The notes under the pieces: generated by a model
Told to the model about the DNA's origin: nothing
Seen by the model: the letters and a program-made list of their open reading frames with translations, nothing else
Database searches by the model: none
Origin: Pseudomonas sp. RIT-PI-r
GTDB lineage: Bacteria > Pseudomonadota > Gammaproteobacteria > Pseudomonadales > Pseudomonadaceae
Reading direction: 5' to 3'
Assembly: GCF_001297015.1 (NCBI RefSeq)
Contig: NZ_LIGE01000047.1
Location: 186,001-250,000 of the forward strand
DNA: 64,000 nucleotides
Part shown: positions 50,956 to 59,902 of the stretch, piece by piece
Numbering within the stretch: the stretch's first letter is position 1
Layout of the letters: each line of letters opens with the position of its first letter
Made by a program: the position numbers and the translations under genes

Positions 50956-53900
50956 TCAAACCTCCCGGCGAACCCGGAACCAAGCCGCATACAACGCCGG
51001 CAAAAACAACAACGTCAGCGCAGTCGCAACAATCAACCCACCCATGATCGCCACCGCCATCGGCCCAAAAAACACACTGCGCGACAACGGAATCATCGCC
51101 AGCACCGCCGCCAGCGCCGTCAACACAATCGGCCTGAAGCGTCGAACCGTAGCCTCGATAATCGCCTGCCAAGGCTTAAGCCCGGAAGCAATATCCTGCT
51201 CGATCTGATCCACCAGAATCACCGAATTGCGCATGATCATCCCCGACAACGCAATCGTCCCCAACATCGCCACAAAGCCGAACGGCTGACGAAACACCAT
51301 CAAAAACAGTACCACCCCGATCAACCCCAACGGCGCCGTCAAAAACACCATCGCCGTGCGTGAAAAACTGCGCAACTGCACCATCAGCAACGTCAGCACC
51401 ACGACAATGAACATCGGCACCCCGGCATTCACCGACTTCTGCCCCCGCTCGGAATCCTCCACCGTGCCACCGACATCCAACAGATAACCATCGGGCAACT
51501 CGGCGCGAATCGAATCCAGCGTCGGCATGATCTGCTTCACCAGCGTCGCCGGCTGCTCCTTGCCATAAATATCGGCACGTACGGTCACGTTCGGCAAGCG
51601 ATTGCGATGCCAGATAATCCCTTCCTCAAAGCCATATTCCAGCGTGGCAATCTGCGACAGCGCCACACTGCGGCCGTTGTCCGTCGGCACCGCCAGACTC
51701 GGCAGCAACGACAATTCAGTGCGTTCATGAACCGTGCCGCGCAGCAGAATCTCGATCAATTCGTTGTCTTCGCGATACTGGCTGACACTCGAACCGGTCA
51801 ACGAACTCTGCAGAAATTTCGCCAGATTCGCCGTGCTCACACCCAACGCCCGGGCACGATCCTGATCGATGTTCAGGTACACCACCTTGCTCGGCTCTTC
51901 CCAATCCAGATGCACATTGACCACATGCGGATTCTCGCGAACCTTGGCCGCGACTTTACGCGCCAGCGCACGAACTTCTTCGATGTGCTCCCCCGTCACG
52001 CGAAACTGCACCGGATAGCCAACCGGCGGGCCGTTTTCCAGGCGCGTGACCCGCGAACGCAGCGCCGGAAATTGCTCGTTAAGCGTCTCGATCAACCAAG
52101 TGCGCAGCGCCTCACGCTCTTCGATGGTCTTCGCCAACACCACAAACTGCGCGAAGCTCGCCGCCGGCAGTTGCTGATCCAGCGGCAGATAGAAACGCGG
52201 TGATCCGGTGCCGACGTAAGCCACGTAATTGTCGATGCCAGCGTGATCTTTGAGCATCGCCTCCAGCCGTTTGACTTCACCGGCGGTATTGGCCAGTGAA
52301 GCGCCTTCGGCCAGTTTCAGATCGACCATCAACTCCAGTCGATTTGAGGCCGGGAAGAATTGCTGCGGGACGAAGCGGAACAACATCACCGAGGCAATAA
52401 ACAGCCCGACTGTCAGCACGATCACGGTCTTGCGATGCGCGACGCACCACTCCACCAAGCGCCGAACGCGCTGATAAAACGGCGTGCCATACGGATCCGG
52501 CTGACCGTCACCCGTGCCATGTTTGGCCGCATGAATTTTCGCCAGATCCGGCAGGAGTTTTTCCCCCAGATACGGCACAAACACCACCGCCGCGACCCAT
52601 GACGCGAGCAACGCGATGGTCACCACCTGGAAGATCGAGCGTGTGTACTCGCCAGTACCGGACTGCGCCATGGCAATCGGCAAAAAGCCGGCGGCGGTGA
52701 TCAATGTGCCGGTGAGCATCGGGAACGCGGTGCTGGTCCAGGCATAACTCGCCGCACGGATGCGGTCGAAGCCCTGCTCCATTTTGATCGCCATCATTTC
52801 CACGGCAATGATCGCGTCGTCCACCAGCAAACCCAGCGCCAGCACCAACGCGCCAAGGGAGATTTTGTGCAGGCCGATGCCCAGGTAATACATGCAGGCG
52901 AAGGTCATCGCCAGCACCAACGGAATGGTCAGCGCCACCACCATGCCGGTGCGCACGCCGAGGGAGAAGAAGCTCACCAGCAAGACAATCGCCAGCGCTT
53001 CGACCAGTACCTGAACAAACTCGCCAACCCCGGTTTTCACCGCTGCCGGTTGATCGGAAACCTTGCGCAATTGCATACCGGCCGGAAGGTTTTTCTGGAT
53101 GCGCGAGAACTCGCCTTCCAGTGCCTTACCCAGCACCAGAATGTCGCCGCCATCCTTCATCGCCACCGCCAGCCCAATCGCGTCTTCGCCCATGAAGCGC
53201 ATGCGCGGCGCCGGAGGATCGTTGAAACCGCGACGCACATCGGCGACATCGGAGATCCGAAACGTACGATCACCGACGCGGATCGGGAAGTTTTTTATCT
53301 CGTCGACCGTCTGAAAATTCCCCGAGACCCGTAGCTGCAAGCGCTCACTGCCGGTTTCGAAGAACCCGGCGGTCGACACCGCGTTCTGCTCTTGCAGCGC
53401 CTGTTGCACCGCCGCCAGCGGCAAGCCGAGGGTCGCCAGTTTGACGTTGGACAGTTCGACCCAGATCTTCTCGTCCTGCAAACCGAGCAAGTCGACCTTG
53501 CCGACATCCTTGACCCGTTGCAGCTGGATCTGGATGCGATCGGCGTAATCCTTGAGCACCGCGTAATCGAAACCGTCGCCGGTCAGCGCATAGATATTGC
53601 CGAACGTGGTGCCGAATTCATCGTTGAAAAACGGCCCCTGAATGTCCGGCGGCAAGGTCTGGCGAATATCACTGACCTTCTTGCGCACCTGGTACCAGAG
53701 GTCGGGGATTTGCTTGGAGTGCATCGAGTCGCGGGCAATGAACGTGACTTGCGATTCACCGGGGCGCGAGAACGACACGATGCGCTCGTCCTCGCCGGTT
53801 TCCATCAGTTTCTTTTCGATGCGTTCGGTGACCTGACGCGAGACTTCCTGCGCGGTCGCTCCCGGCCAGCGGGTCTGGATGACCATGGCTTTGAAAGTAA

Positions 53901-54024
53901 ACGGCGGGTCTTCGCTCTGGCCGAGTTTGGTGTAGGACAACGCACCGACGATGGCCAGCAAAAGCATCAGGAACAGTACGATCTGGCGATTACGCAGCGC
54001 CCATTCGGAAAGGTTGAAGCGCAT
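50956..54024 (-). CDS. RND efflux pump inner membrane subunit (HAE-1 type)
   Basis: This 1022-residue, 12-helix proton-driven exporter has two large periplasmic loops (about 30-330 and 550-860). The paired Asp of helix 4 is in GLLVDDAIIAVEMMAIKMEQ. The helix-10 position that is Lys940 in AcrB reads Arg here (SGMIMRNSVILVDQIEQDIA), which I believe is typical of the TriC/VexK-like branch. N-terminus MRFNLSEWALRNRQIVLFLM. It is four codons downstream of its adaptor gene and ends the operon. No outer membrane channel is encoded nearby, so TolC/OprM-like proteins elsewhere must serve. Substrates cannot be told from sequence. Confidence 0.92.
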   Translation of the reverse strand: MRFNLSEWALRNRQIVLFLMLLLAIVGALSYTKLGQSEDPPFTFKAMVIQTRWPGATAQEVSRQVTERIEKKLMETGEDERIVSFSRPGESQVTFIARDSMHSKQIPDLWYQVRKKVSDIRQTLPPDIQGPFFNDEFGTTFGNIYALTGDGFDYAVLKDYADRIQIQLQRVKDVGKVDLLGLQDEKIWVELSNVKLATLGLPLAAVQQALQEQNAVSTAGFFETGSERLQLRVSGNFQTVDEIKNFPIRVGDRTFRISDVADVRRGFNDPPAPRMRFMGEDAIGLAVAMKDGGDILVLGKALEGEFSRIQKNLPAGMQLRKVSDQPAAVKTGVGEFVQVLVEALAIVLLVSFFSLGVRTGMVVALTIPLVLAMTFACMYYLGIGLHKISLGALVLALGLLVDDAIIAVEMMAIKMEQGFDRIRAASYAWTSTAFPMLTGTLITAAGFLPIAMAQSGTGEYTRSIFQVVTIALLASWVAAVVFVPYLGEKLLPDLAKIHAAKHGTGDGQPDPYGTPFYQRVRRLVEWCVAHRKTVIVLTVGLFIASVMLFRFVPQQFFPASNRLELMVDLKLAEGASLANTAGEVKRLEAMLKDHAGIDNYVAYVGTGSPRFYLPLDQQLPAASFAQFVVLAKTIEEREALRTWLIETLNEQFPALRSRVTRLENGPPVGYPVQFRVTGEHIEEVRALARKVAAKVRENPHVVNVHLDWEEPSKVVYLNIDQDRARALGVSTANLAKFLQSSLTGSSVSQYREDNELIEILLRGTVHERTELSLLPSLAVPTDNGRSVALSQIATLEYGFEEGIIWHRNRLPNVTVRADIYGKEQPATLVKQIMPTLDSIRAELPDGYLLDVGGTVEDSERGQKSVNAGVPMFIVVVLTLLMVQLRSFSRTAMVFLTAPLGLIGVVLFLMVFRQPFGFVAMLGTIALSGMIMRNSVILVDQIEQDIASGLKPWQAIIEATVRRFRPIVLTALAAVLAMIPLSRSVFFGPMAVAIMGGLIVATALTLLFLPALYAAWFRVRREV

Positions 54025-54030
54025 CGGGGC

Positions 54031-55131
54031 TTACTCCTTGTCCGCCAGATTGACCACACGGTTGGAGCGATCCACCGGACGCACCTGCTGCCCTTCGAGC
54101 AACACATGCACGCCCGCGGCTACCACCCAGTCACTGGCGTTCAAACCTTCGAGCACCGGCACGCTTTTCTCACCGAACGGGCCGATGCGCACCGGGGTTT
54201 TCTTCAGGGTGTTGTTGCCGTTGACGACCCAGACGTAGGTTGCACCGTTTTCCGCGGTGAGTGCCGAGAGCGGCACCGACAGGGAAACGCTGTCAGCCGA
54301 TTGCACAAACACACGAGCGCTCTGGCCCAGTTCGGCCGGGACTTTGCCGCCGGTGAAGGAAATACGCGCCGCAAAGGTGCGTGAGCGTGGATCGGCAGCG
54401 GGCGACAATTCGCGGATCTTCCCGGCGAAGCGCTGGTTTTGCTGGGTCCACAATTCGACTGTCACCGGCTGACCGACCTTGAAGCGGCCGAAGCTCTGCT
54501 CCGGCAGGCTGATCAGCACTTCGCGCTCGCCATCGGTGGCGAGGGTAAACACGGTTTGCCCGGCGGCGACGACCTGTCCAACCTCGACCGAGCGCTTGGC
54601 CACCACGCCATCCTGCGGCGCACGCAGCACCGCGTAACTGGCCTGATTGGTCGAAACGTTGAATTCAGCTTTGATTTGTTTGAGACGGGCTTCACCGGAG
54701 CGGTAAAGGTTTTCGGCATTGTCGTAGGCCGAGCGGCTGACCATCTGCCGATCCATCAGGGTCTTGTAGCGATCACGCTCGGTACGCACCAGATTGAGAT
54801 TGGCTTCGGCGGCAGCGACCTGGGCGCGGGTGGCTTCCAGTTGCAGGCGCACATCCTGCGGGTCGAGTTCGGCGAGCGGTTGATCGGCCTTTACACGCTG
54901 ACCTTCATCGACCAGTCGTCGGCTGACTTTGCCGCCAATGCGGAAAGCCAGATCGGGTTCGTAACGGGCACGCACTTCGCCCGGATAACTTTCCATCGCC
55001 TGCGCCGAAGGCTCTGGCTGCACCACCATGGCCGGTCGCACGGTGACTTGCGTCGCCTCTTCCTGACCACACGCTGACAAAAGGAACGCCAGACTTACTG
55101 GCAACGCGAGGGACAACGCATGGCGGAACAT
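54031..55131 (-). CDS. RND efflux periplasmic adaptor (membrane fusion) lipoprotein
   Basis: This 366-residue adaptor has a signal peptide ending in lipobox LLSAC (Cys21; FLLSACGQEE), so it is lipid-anchored in the inner membrane. The order of domains is usual: barrel-sandwich (FRIGGKVSRRLVDEGQRVKA and later RAPQDGVVAKRSVEVGQVVA), helical hairpin (LEATRAQVAAAEANLNLVRT, about 95-165), beta-barrel (about 190-270) and membrane-proximal domain. It precedes the pump gene by six bases and diverges from the TetR gene. Only one adaptor is present, unlike TriABC with two. Confidence 0.92.
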   Translation of the reverse strand: MFRHALSLALPVSLAFLLSACGQEEATQVTVRPAMVVQPEPSAQAMESYPGEVRARYEPDLAFRIGGKVSRRLVDEGQRVKADQPLAELDPQDVRLQLEATRAQVAAAEANLNLVRTERDRYKTLMDRQMVSRSAYDNAENLYRSGEARLKQIKAEFNVSTNQASYAVLRAPQDGVVAKRSVEVGQVVAAGQTVFTLATDGEREVLISLPEQSFGRFKVGQPVTVELWTQQNQRFAGKIRELSPAADPRSRTFAARISFTGGKVPAELGQSARVFVQSADSVSLSVPLSALTAENGATYVWVVNGNNTLKKTPVRIGPFGEKSVPVLEGLNASDWVVAAGVHVLLEGQQVRPVDRSNRVVNLADKE

Positions 55132-55165
55132 GGTGACGGACCTTTCGCTAATGGTGCTTGGAATA

Positions 55166-55213
55166 ATTATACTGGCGGGTATGTTATTAATAGCAAACTC
55201 ACCAGTCCAGTAT
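55166..55213. promoter_or_regulatory. Divergent TetR operator / RND operon promoter
   Basis: A perfect -10 box TATAAT (minus strand, 55166-55171) for the adaptor gene overlaps the arm ATACTGG (55169-55175), whose inverted copy CCAGTAT is at 55207-55213 (extended, imperfectly, as ATACTGGCGGGT against ACCAGTCCAGTAT). The TetR gene starts 13 bases to the right. Binding here would block both promoters. Confidence 0.6.
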
Positions 55214-55225
55214 TAAAAGCGAAGA

Positions 55226-55861
55226 ATGTCGAACAATCTTTCAGCTCCAAACGGTCCGGGCCGCCCCAAGGATCTGGCCAAGCGCCAGGCGATCCTCGAG
55301 GCGGCGAAAATTCTGTTTCTGAGTCATGGCTATGCCAACACCAGCATGGACGCGGTCGCCAGCGAAGCCGGCGTGTCGAAGCTGACGGTCTACAGCCATT
55401 TCAACGACAAGGAGACGCTGTTCTCCGCCGCCGTGGTGGCCAAATGCGAGGAGCAGTTACCGCCGCTGTTCTTCGAATTGCCCGAAGGCATTGCCGTGGA
55501 AAATGTGTTGCTGAACATTGCCCGAGGCTTTCATCAACTGATCAACAGCGATGAGTCGGTGAATCTGCACCGTTTGATCATGGCGTTGGGGGTTCAGGAT
55601 CCGAAACTGTCGCTGATCTTCTTCGAGGCGGGGCCGCAGCGCATGGTGCAGGGCATGGAGCGGTTGCTGACGCAGATCCATGACAGCGGCGTGCTGAGCA
55701 TCGACCTGCCGCGCAATGCAGCCGAGCATTTCTTTTGCCTGATCAAGGGCGCGGGGAATTTTCGGCTGTTGTATGGGTGTGGGGAGCCGTTGACTGAAGA
55801 GGCAGCGGAAAGCCATGTGCAGGAAGTTGTAGCGTTGTTTATGCGCGCCTATCGGCCTTGA
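55226..55861 (+). CDS. TetR-family transcriptional repressor
   Basis: This 211-residue regulator has the TetR helix-turn-helix at about residues 15-65: RQAILEAAKILFLSHGYANT, then TSMDAVASEAGVSKLTVYSH and FNDKETLFSAAV. The C-terminal ligand-binding domain (about 75-205) is of the TetR_C AefR-like kind (RGFHQLINSDESVNLHRLIM, MVQGMERLLTQI). It is divergent from the RND adaptor gene with a 94-base gap that holds a palindrome, so it most likely represses the pump operon and itself. Confidence 0.93.
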   Translation: MSNNLSAPNGPGRPKDLAKRQAILEAAKILFLSHGYANTSMDAVASEAGVSKLTVYSHFNDKETLFSAAVVAKCEEQLPPLFFELPEGIAVENVLLNIARGFHQLINSDESVNLHRLIMALGVQDPKLSLIFFEAGPQRMVQGMERLLTQIHDSGVLSIDLPRNAAEHFFCLIKGAGNFRLLYGCGEPLTEEAAESHVQEVVALFMRAYRP

Positions 55862-55886
55862 TTTCTGCGGTGTCGGCACTGACGCC

Positions 55887-55978
55887 ATCGCTGGCAAGCC
55901 AGCTCCCACAAGGATTTGGGTGTGATCACAAATCGTGTACACACCACCAAACCCTGTGGGAGCTGGCTTGCCAGCGAT
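55887..55978. repeat. REPIN-like inverted repeat, family E
   Basis: Perfect 24-base arms 55887-55910 (ATCGCTGGCAAGCCAGCTCC plus CACA) and 55955-55978 with a 44-base spacer, between the convergent TetR and rsmJ genes. Confidence 0.92.
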
Positions 55979-55993
55979 GAGCGCGACTCGGTA

Positions 55994-56776
55994 TCAAACC
56001 TTGAGCGCTTTCTTCGGGTAGATATCGTATCGACTGGATTTGCCATCCAGCGCATGACTCGGCTTCGGCCCCGCAATACACGGTGCCTTGCGCGGTCGCT
56101 TGACCACCACCCGGTGCGTCGCCAGCGCCAACGCGGCTTCGAGCAGCGCCGGCGCATCCGGATCATCACCCACTAACGGCCGGAACAGGCGCATTTCCTT
56201 CTTCACCAGCGCAGTCTTCTCCCGGTGCGGAAACATCGGGTCGAGGTAGATCACCTGCGGCGGTTCACCCTCCCAGTTCTGCATGACCTCAATGGAATTG
56301 CCCTTGAGCAATTTCATCCGCGCCACGATCGGCGCGACATCGAAATCTTCCGCGCCGCGCGCCAGACCATCTTCCAGCAAGGCGCCAATCAGCGGCTGGC
56401 GCTCGATCAGGCTCATCTCGCAACCCAGGCTCGCCAGCACAAACGCACCCTTGCCCGGCCCCGCCGTGGCATCCAGCACGCGTGGGCGCACGCCTTGGGC
56501 AATGCCGACAGCCTTGGCGATCATCTGCCCGCTGCCGCCACCGTACAAACGCCGATGCGCCGCGCCGCCTTCAACGAAGTCAACGCGCACCGGCCCAGGT
56601 GCATCCGGGCCGAGCTGTTGCAGCTGCAAACCCTGCTCGCCGACCTGCAAGGCAAACTCGCCGTCCGCGACTTGCAGCGGCAAGCCGAGACGCTCGGCCC
56701 ACTGTTCGGCTTGCGCTTCAAACGTCGGGCCGAGGGCCTGAACATGGATGCGGCAGGCCGCGGGTTGCTCAATCAT
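55994..56776 (-). CDS. rsmJ: 16S rRNA (guanine(1516)-N2)-methyltransferase
   Basis: This 260-residue SAM-dependent enzyme methylates G1516 of 16S rRNA. The start MIEQPAACRIHVQALGPTFE is family-like; the frame is open 17 codons upstream but not conserved. SAM motif I is RVLDATAGPGKGAFVLASLG (about 95-114), preceded by RRLYGGGSGQMIAKAVGI, and the catalytic-loop region is VIYLDPMFPHREKTALVKKE. The C-terminus HALDGKSSRYDIYPKKAL is typical. It is divergent from the repeated-motif gene. Confidence 0.95.
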   Translation of the reverse strand: MIEQPAACRIHVQALGPTFEAQAEQWAERLGLPLQVADGEFALQVGEQGLQLQQLGPDAPGPVRVDFVEGGAAHRRLYGGGSGQMIAKAVGIAQGVRPRVLDATAGPGKGAFVLASLGCEMSLIERQPLIGALLEDGLARGAEDFDVAPIVARMKLLKGNSIEVMQNWEGEPPQVIYLDPMFPHREKTALVKKEMRLFRPLVGDDPDAPALLEAALALATHRVVVKRPRKAPCIAGPKPSHALDGKSSRYDIYPKKALKV

Positions 56777-56868
56777 GGAAAACACGCTCAAAAATTCAAG
56801 GAGCGGCAAAAACCGCCGATAACTCATTCAACGCGCATTTTGCCAGAGCTGAGCGTCAACCGAAAAAA

Positions 56869-57489
56869 ATGTCAGGCATTCTTCCCACATCGATTGGCTA
56901 CATCTCGCCCCATGGCGACTTTAGCCGTCAAAACACTCAAGCACTGAGCGGCGTCAGTCACCTGTGGCAGGATTTCTTCGCCCAGGCGCGGGCTGAACAG
57001 TCGAGTGAAGTGGCGCCAGCCTGCGGCCCATTTCCCCCGGTTGACCTGAACAGCCCGGAAGAACCGACCGTCGGCAGCGAGCGGCACGCGCATATCGTCA
57101 GCCAGCGCGAATGCGATGTGGTCGAGACCGAAGTACGCCCGCCAGAGCCGCTGTCCCTGCCGATCGCCGAATTCGAAATGGAACTGCTGGACAAGCCGTT
57201 CCCGGCGTTTGCGCCTGAAGAACTCAAAGCTCAGCAAGAGCAACAGGATTTCGACAGCAGCTGGGTTCGTCCTGTCGTGATCAACAATGGTCACCCGCCC
57301 CCAGAGCCCGGCCCTGCGCCGCAGAAGAACCCCCTGTCCCTGCCGATGGCCGTTTTCGATCTGGATCTGCTGAAAAAGCTTTCCCCGCCGTTCCCTGCGG
57401 AAGAAATCGTCGAGCAACAGAAAGCTCTGGACTTCGATAACGGCTGGGCTCGTCCGATCGTTCTGCAGAACCTGCGCCTCGCCGCTTAA
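56869..57489 (+). CDS. Hypothetical protein with two tandem 47-residue repeats
   Basis: This 206-residue protein starts MSGILPTSIGYISPHGDFSR; the longer open frame upstream overlaps rsmJ in antisense and is not used. Residues 94-140 and 155-201 are an ungapped repeat with 24 of 47 identities. The shared frame is PLSLP-A-F---LL-K-, then EE---QQ, DFD--W-RP-V and a final N. Between them is a Pro-rich linker (GHPPPEPGPAPQKN). There is no signal peptide or membrane helix. The Shine-Dalgarno is weak. It stands between rsmJ and the convergent extensin-like gene. I do not recognise the family. Confidence 0.75.
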   Translation: MSGILPTSIGYISPHGDFSRQNTQALSGVSHLWQDFFAQARAEQSSEVAPACGPFPPVDLNSPEEPTVGSERHAHIVSQRECDVVETEVRPPEPLSLPIAEFEMELLDKPFPAFAPEELKAQQEQQDFDSSWVRPVVINNGHPPPEPGPAPQKNPLSLPMAVFDLDLLKKLSPPFPAEEIVEQQKALDFDNGWARPIVLQNLRLAA

Positions 57490-57492
57490 CCT

Positions 57493-58185
57493 TCAGCGAC
57501 ACACGCTCCAGCGTCCGACATCGACATGAAAGTGATTGCGATGGGCGGCGTTGTAATCCGGACTCAAGACCACACTGAACGCATCGCAGGCGCCGTCACG
57601 CACCTTGCGCAAAAACTGCGCGTCCTGATTTTGCTTCGGCCAGTCCTTGAGTACGCTGATGCTGCGCCCGTCGGCCAGACGAAACCCGGCAATATCCAGC
57701 GCATCGGCGCTGGCGTGGCGGCTTAGCGCCCCGCTTTCGCGGTTGTAGACGTTGCGACAAGCGAAGCTGCCAAGATGATCGACACGCGCGACCTTCTGCC
57801 CGTAAACAGATTGTGCGGCGGGTTGCAGGGTGTGGTGTTCGAACATCGCGTAGGCCACCGCCAACGGACAACTGGCGAGGAAACTGCTGCTCAGCGCCAC
57901 CTCACCGCCCTGCACGCGCAAGGCGCCGATCAGCGGGCACTTGGCACCCGGGCTGGCGGATTGTTGCGTAACGCGAAGGTCAGAGCTGCTCAATGCCTGG
58001 GCGCAGAGTTCAGGGTCACTGCGCAAGCGCATCAGCTTGTAGCCGGTCAGCCAGTTGGGCGCGGCTTTGACGTCCAGTGGCGCCCAAGGATTCCATTGCG
58101 ACGGGACCTCGAGCCAACCGCGCCAGACACTGACCGCAGCGCCGCCAATCATCAGCAGCACCAGCCAGAAAATCCATCGCCCCAT
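57493..58185 (-). CDS. Extensin-like C-terminal domain protein (membrane-anchored)
   Basis: This 230-residue protein has one N-terminal membrane helix (about 3-20) and then a periplasmic extensin-like domain. The motif SRHASADALDIAGFR (155-169) and HRNHFHVDVG (215-224) carry the His/Asp pattern of LAS/VanY-type zinc peptidases, which suggests peptidoglycan-related cleavage, though activity in this family is not established to my knowledge. Six cysteines (61, 83, 106, 143, 200, 229) could make three disulfides. Its stop is three bases from the stop of the repeated-motif gene, and its start lies two bases after the PEP mutase-family gene ends. Confidence 0.82.
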   Translation of the reverse strand: MGRWIFWLVLLMIGGAAVSVWRGWLEVPSQWNPWAPLDVKAAPNWLTGYKLMRLRSDPELCAQALSSSDLRVTQQSASPGAKCPLIGALRVQGGEVALSSSFLASCPLAVAYAMFEHHTLQPAAQSVYGQKVARVDHLGSFACRNVYNRESGALSRHASADALDIAGFRLADGRSISVLKDWPKQNQDAQFLRKVRDGACDAFSVVLSPDYNAAHRNHFHVDVGRWSVCR

Positions 58186-58187
58186 GC

Positions 58188-59009
58188 TCAGCCTTTGAAA
58201 AACTGATTGGCCTTGGCGTACGGCATCGACTGCGAGGTAAAGCCGAACGTGCCGGAGTGCTGGATTTCTTCAGCGGCGCGGAAGAATTCACCGAACGCCG
58301 CCAGCGCCAGTGCCGATCCGGTGCTGATGCGGCGCACGCCCATTTCTGCCAGCTCCTGCACGGTCAGCTTCAAGCCGCCGGACATCAACACATTCACCGG
58401 TTTCGGCGCAACCGCACGCACCACCGCCAACACTTCTTCGGCGCTGCGCAAACCCGGCGCGTACAGCACATCGGCGCCAGCCTCGGCGAAAGCCTGCAAG
58501 CGGCGGATGGTGTCGTTGATATCGGGATTGCCGTGCAGATAGTTTTCCGCGCGTGCCGTCAGGATGAAGGGGAATGGCAACGTGCGCACGGCGGCGACGG
58601 CGGCTTCGATGCGCGCCACGGCATGTTCGAAGCAATAGATCGGCGCATCCGGGCGTCCCGTCGCGTCTTCGATCGAACCACCAACCGCGCCCGCTTCGGC
58701 GGCACGCAACAAGCTTTTCGCGGACTCGGTCGGGTCATCAGAAAAGCCGTTTTCCAGATCCACAGCCACCGGCAAATCGGTCGCAGCGACAATCGCGCGG
58801 ACATTGTCCAGAGTCTCATCCAGACTCAACGCACCATCGGCCTTGCCCTGGGAAAACGCATAACCGGCGCTGGTCGTCGCCAAGGCCTGATAGCCGAGGC
58901 TGGCGAGCATCTTCGCCGAGCCCGCATCCCAGGGATTGGGGATGACGAAAATCTCCGGACGCTCATGCAGCGCTTTGAAGGCGTGGGCTCTAACGGTTTG
59001 CGCGTCCAT
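58188..59009 (-). CDS. Isocitrate lyase / PEP mutase family protein
   Basis: This 273-residue TIM-barrel protein belongs to the ICL/PEPM superfamily. It begins FVIPNPWDAGSAKMLASLGY (about 20-39), followed by VDLENGFSDDPTESAKSLLR (metal-site Asp/Glu region), AGAVGGSIEDATGRPDAPIY and FILTARAENYL. The Cys-rich loop KKCGH of isocitrate lyase is absent, so it is not isocitrate lyase; oxaloacetate decarboxylase- or carboxy-PEP mutase-like activities are possible. The end of the protein reads YAKANQFFKG. It is in line with the extensin-like gene. Confidence 0.85.
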   Translation of the reverse strand: MDAQTVRAHAFKALHERPEIFVIPNPWDAGSAKMLASLGYQALATTSAGYAFSQGKADGALSLDETLDNVRAIVAATDLPVAVDLENGFSDDPTESAKSLLRAAEAGAVGGSIEDATGRPDAPIYCFEHAVARIEAAVAAVRTLPFPFILTARAENYLHGNPDINDTIRRLQAFAEAGADVLYAPGLRSAEEVLAVVRAVAPKPVNVLMSGGLKLTVQELAEMGVRRISTGSALALAAFGEFFRAAEEIQHSGTFGFTSQSMPYAKANQFFKG

Positions 59010-59041
59010 CGGCAGGCTCCGGGGCAGGAAAAAAAACCGCC

Positions 59042-59902
59042 TCAGAGCAGGCCAAGTTGCTCGGCGGCGGGTTCTCTGTATAGCTCAGGCAGCGCAGGCA
59101 AGCCAGGCAAACGTTGCATCAATTTTGCGTGAAAACGTTGCGCCAGCTTGGCCGCCAACAGGTTGTCGGCGGTGTGCAGGAAGATGTAAGGCGTGCGCCC
59201 CTCCTCGATCCACTCGGCGATTTTCGCCACCCATGGCACGAGGAAAGTGTCGTTGGCTTCAAGCTCGGGATGGCCGATGAAGCGCACTTGCGGCCATTGC
59301 GTGAACGCCGCCGGACGCGTCGGCACTCGGGGCTTTTTCGATTGCGCGTGGATCACCGAAGACTCGGTCGACAGGCAGCTGAACAATGCCCGCGGGTCGA
59401 GGCAAATTCGCTCGACACCACGATCCAGCAACAGCCGATTGAGCAAGCGTTCGCTCTCCCCTTTGGCGAAGAGCTGTTCATGCCGTACTTCCACCGCCAG
59501 TGGGCAATCCAGCGCATCGATGAACGCAGCCAGTTCGGGCAGCCGATGCGGCGTGAAACTTTTCGACAACTGCAGCCACAGCGGCGAAACACGCTGACCG
59601 AGTGGCTTGAGTAATTGCAGAAAGGTTTCGGCGGCGGTCAGTTGATCGCGCAGGTCGCCACTGTGGCTGATGTCGCCGGGGAATTTGGCGGTGAAACGAA
59701 AGTGTTCGGGCATGACCTCAGCCCAACGCTGCACGGTAGCGGGCGACGGGCTGGCGTAGAAAGTCGTGTTGCCTTCGACAGCGTTGAATACTTGCGCATA
59801 AAGACCGAGGAAGTCAGAGGTCTTGGCGTCTACCGGGTACAGATACTCGCGCCAGGCGTTTTCGCTCCAGGACGGACAACCGAGGTAGTAAGGCAGATCC
59901 AT
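59042..59902 (-). CDS. DUF72 (YecE-like) TIM-barrel protein
   Basis: This 286-residue protein fits DUF72: YYLGCPSWSENAWREYLYP at the N-terminus, VFNAVEGNTTFYASPSPATV, FRFTAKFPGDISH, the block LAVEVRHEQLFAKGE, and VRFIGHPELEANDTFLVPW and PYIFLHTADNLLAAKLAQRF near the end. The TIM barrel has conserved acidic and His residues suggesting an enzyme, but the reaction is unknown. It shares a one-base stop/start overlap (TGATG) with the 102-residue gene upstream. Confidence 0.88.
   Translation of the reverse strand: MDLPYYLGCPSWSENAWREYLYPVDAKTSDFLGLYAQVFNAVEGNTTFYASPSPATVQRWAEVMPEHFRFTAKFPGDISHSGDLRDQLTAAETFLQLLKPLGQRVSPLWLQLSKSFTPHRLPELAAFIDALDCPLAVEVRHEQLFAKGESERLLNRLLLDRGVERICLDPRALFSCLSTESSVIHAQSKKPRVPTRPAAFTQWPQVRFIGHPELEANDTFLVPWVAKIAEWIEEGRTPYIFLHTADNLLAAKLAQRFHAKLMQRLPGLPALPELYREPAAEQLGLL

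Noticed and set aside
50654..51047. Small frames of 68 and 100 codons in the structured block
   Set aside because: They overlap each other and the hairpins, have no Shine-Dalgarno that fits, and one runs into the pump gene antisense.
56482..56868. Upstream extension of the repeated-motif protein
   Set aside because: Runs antisense through rsmJ and is Arg/Ala/Pro-rich; the ATG at 56869 gives a sensible start.
58188..59009. Naming the PEP mutase-family protein prpB or isocitrate lyase
   Set aside because: The KKCGH loop is missing and there are no prp or glyoxylate genes beside it.
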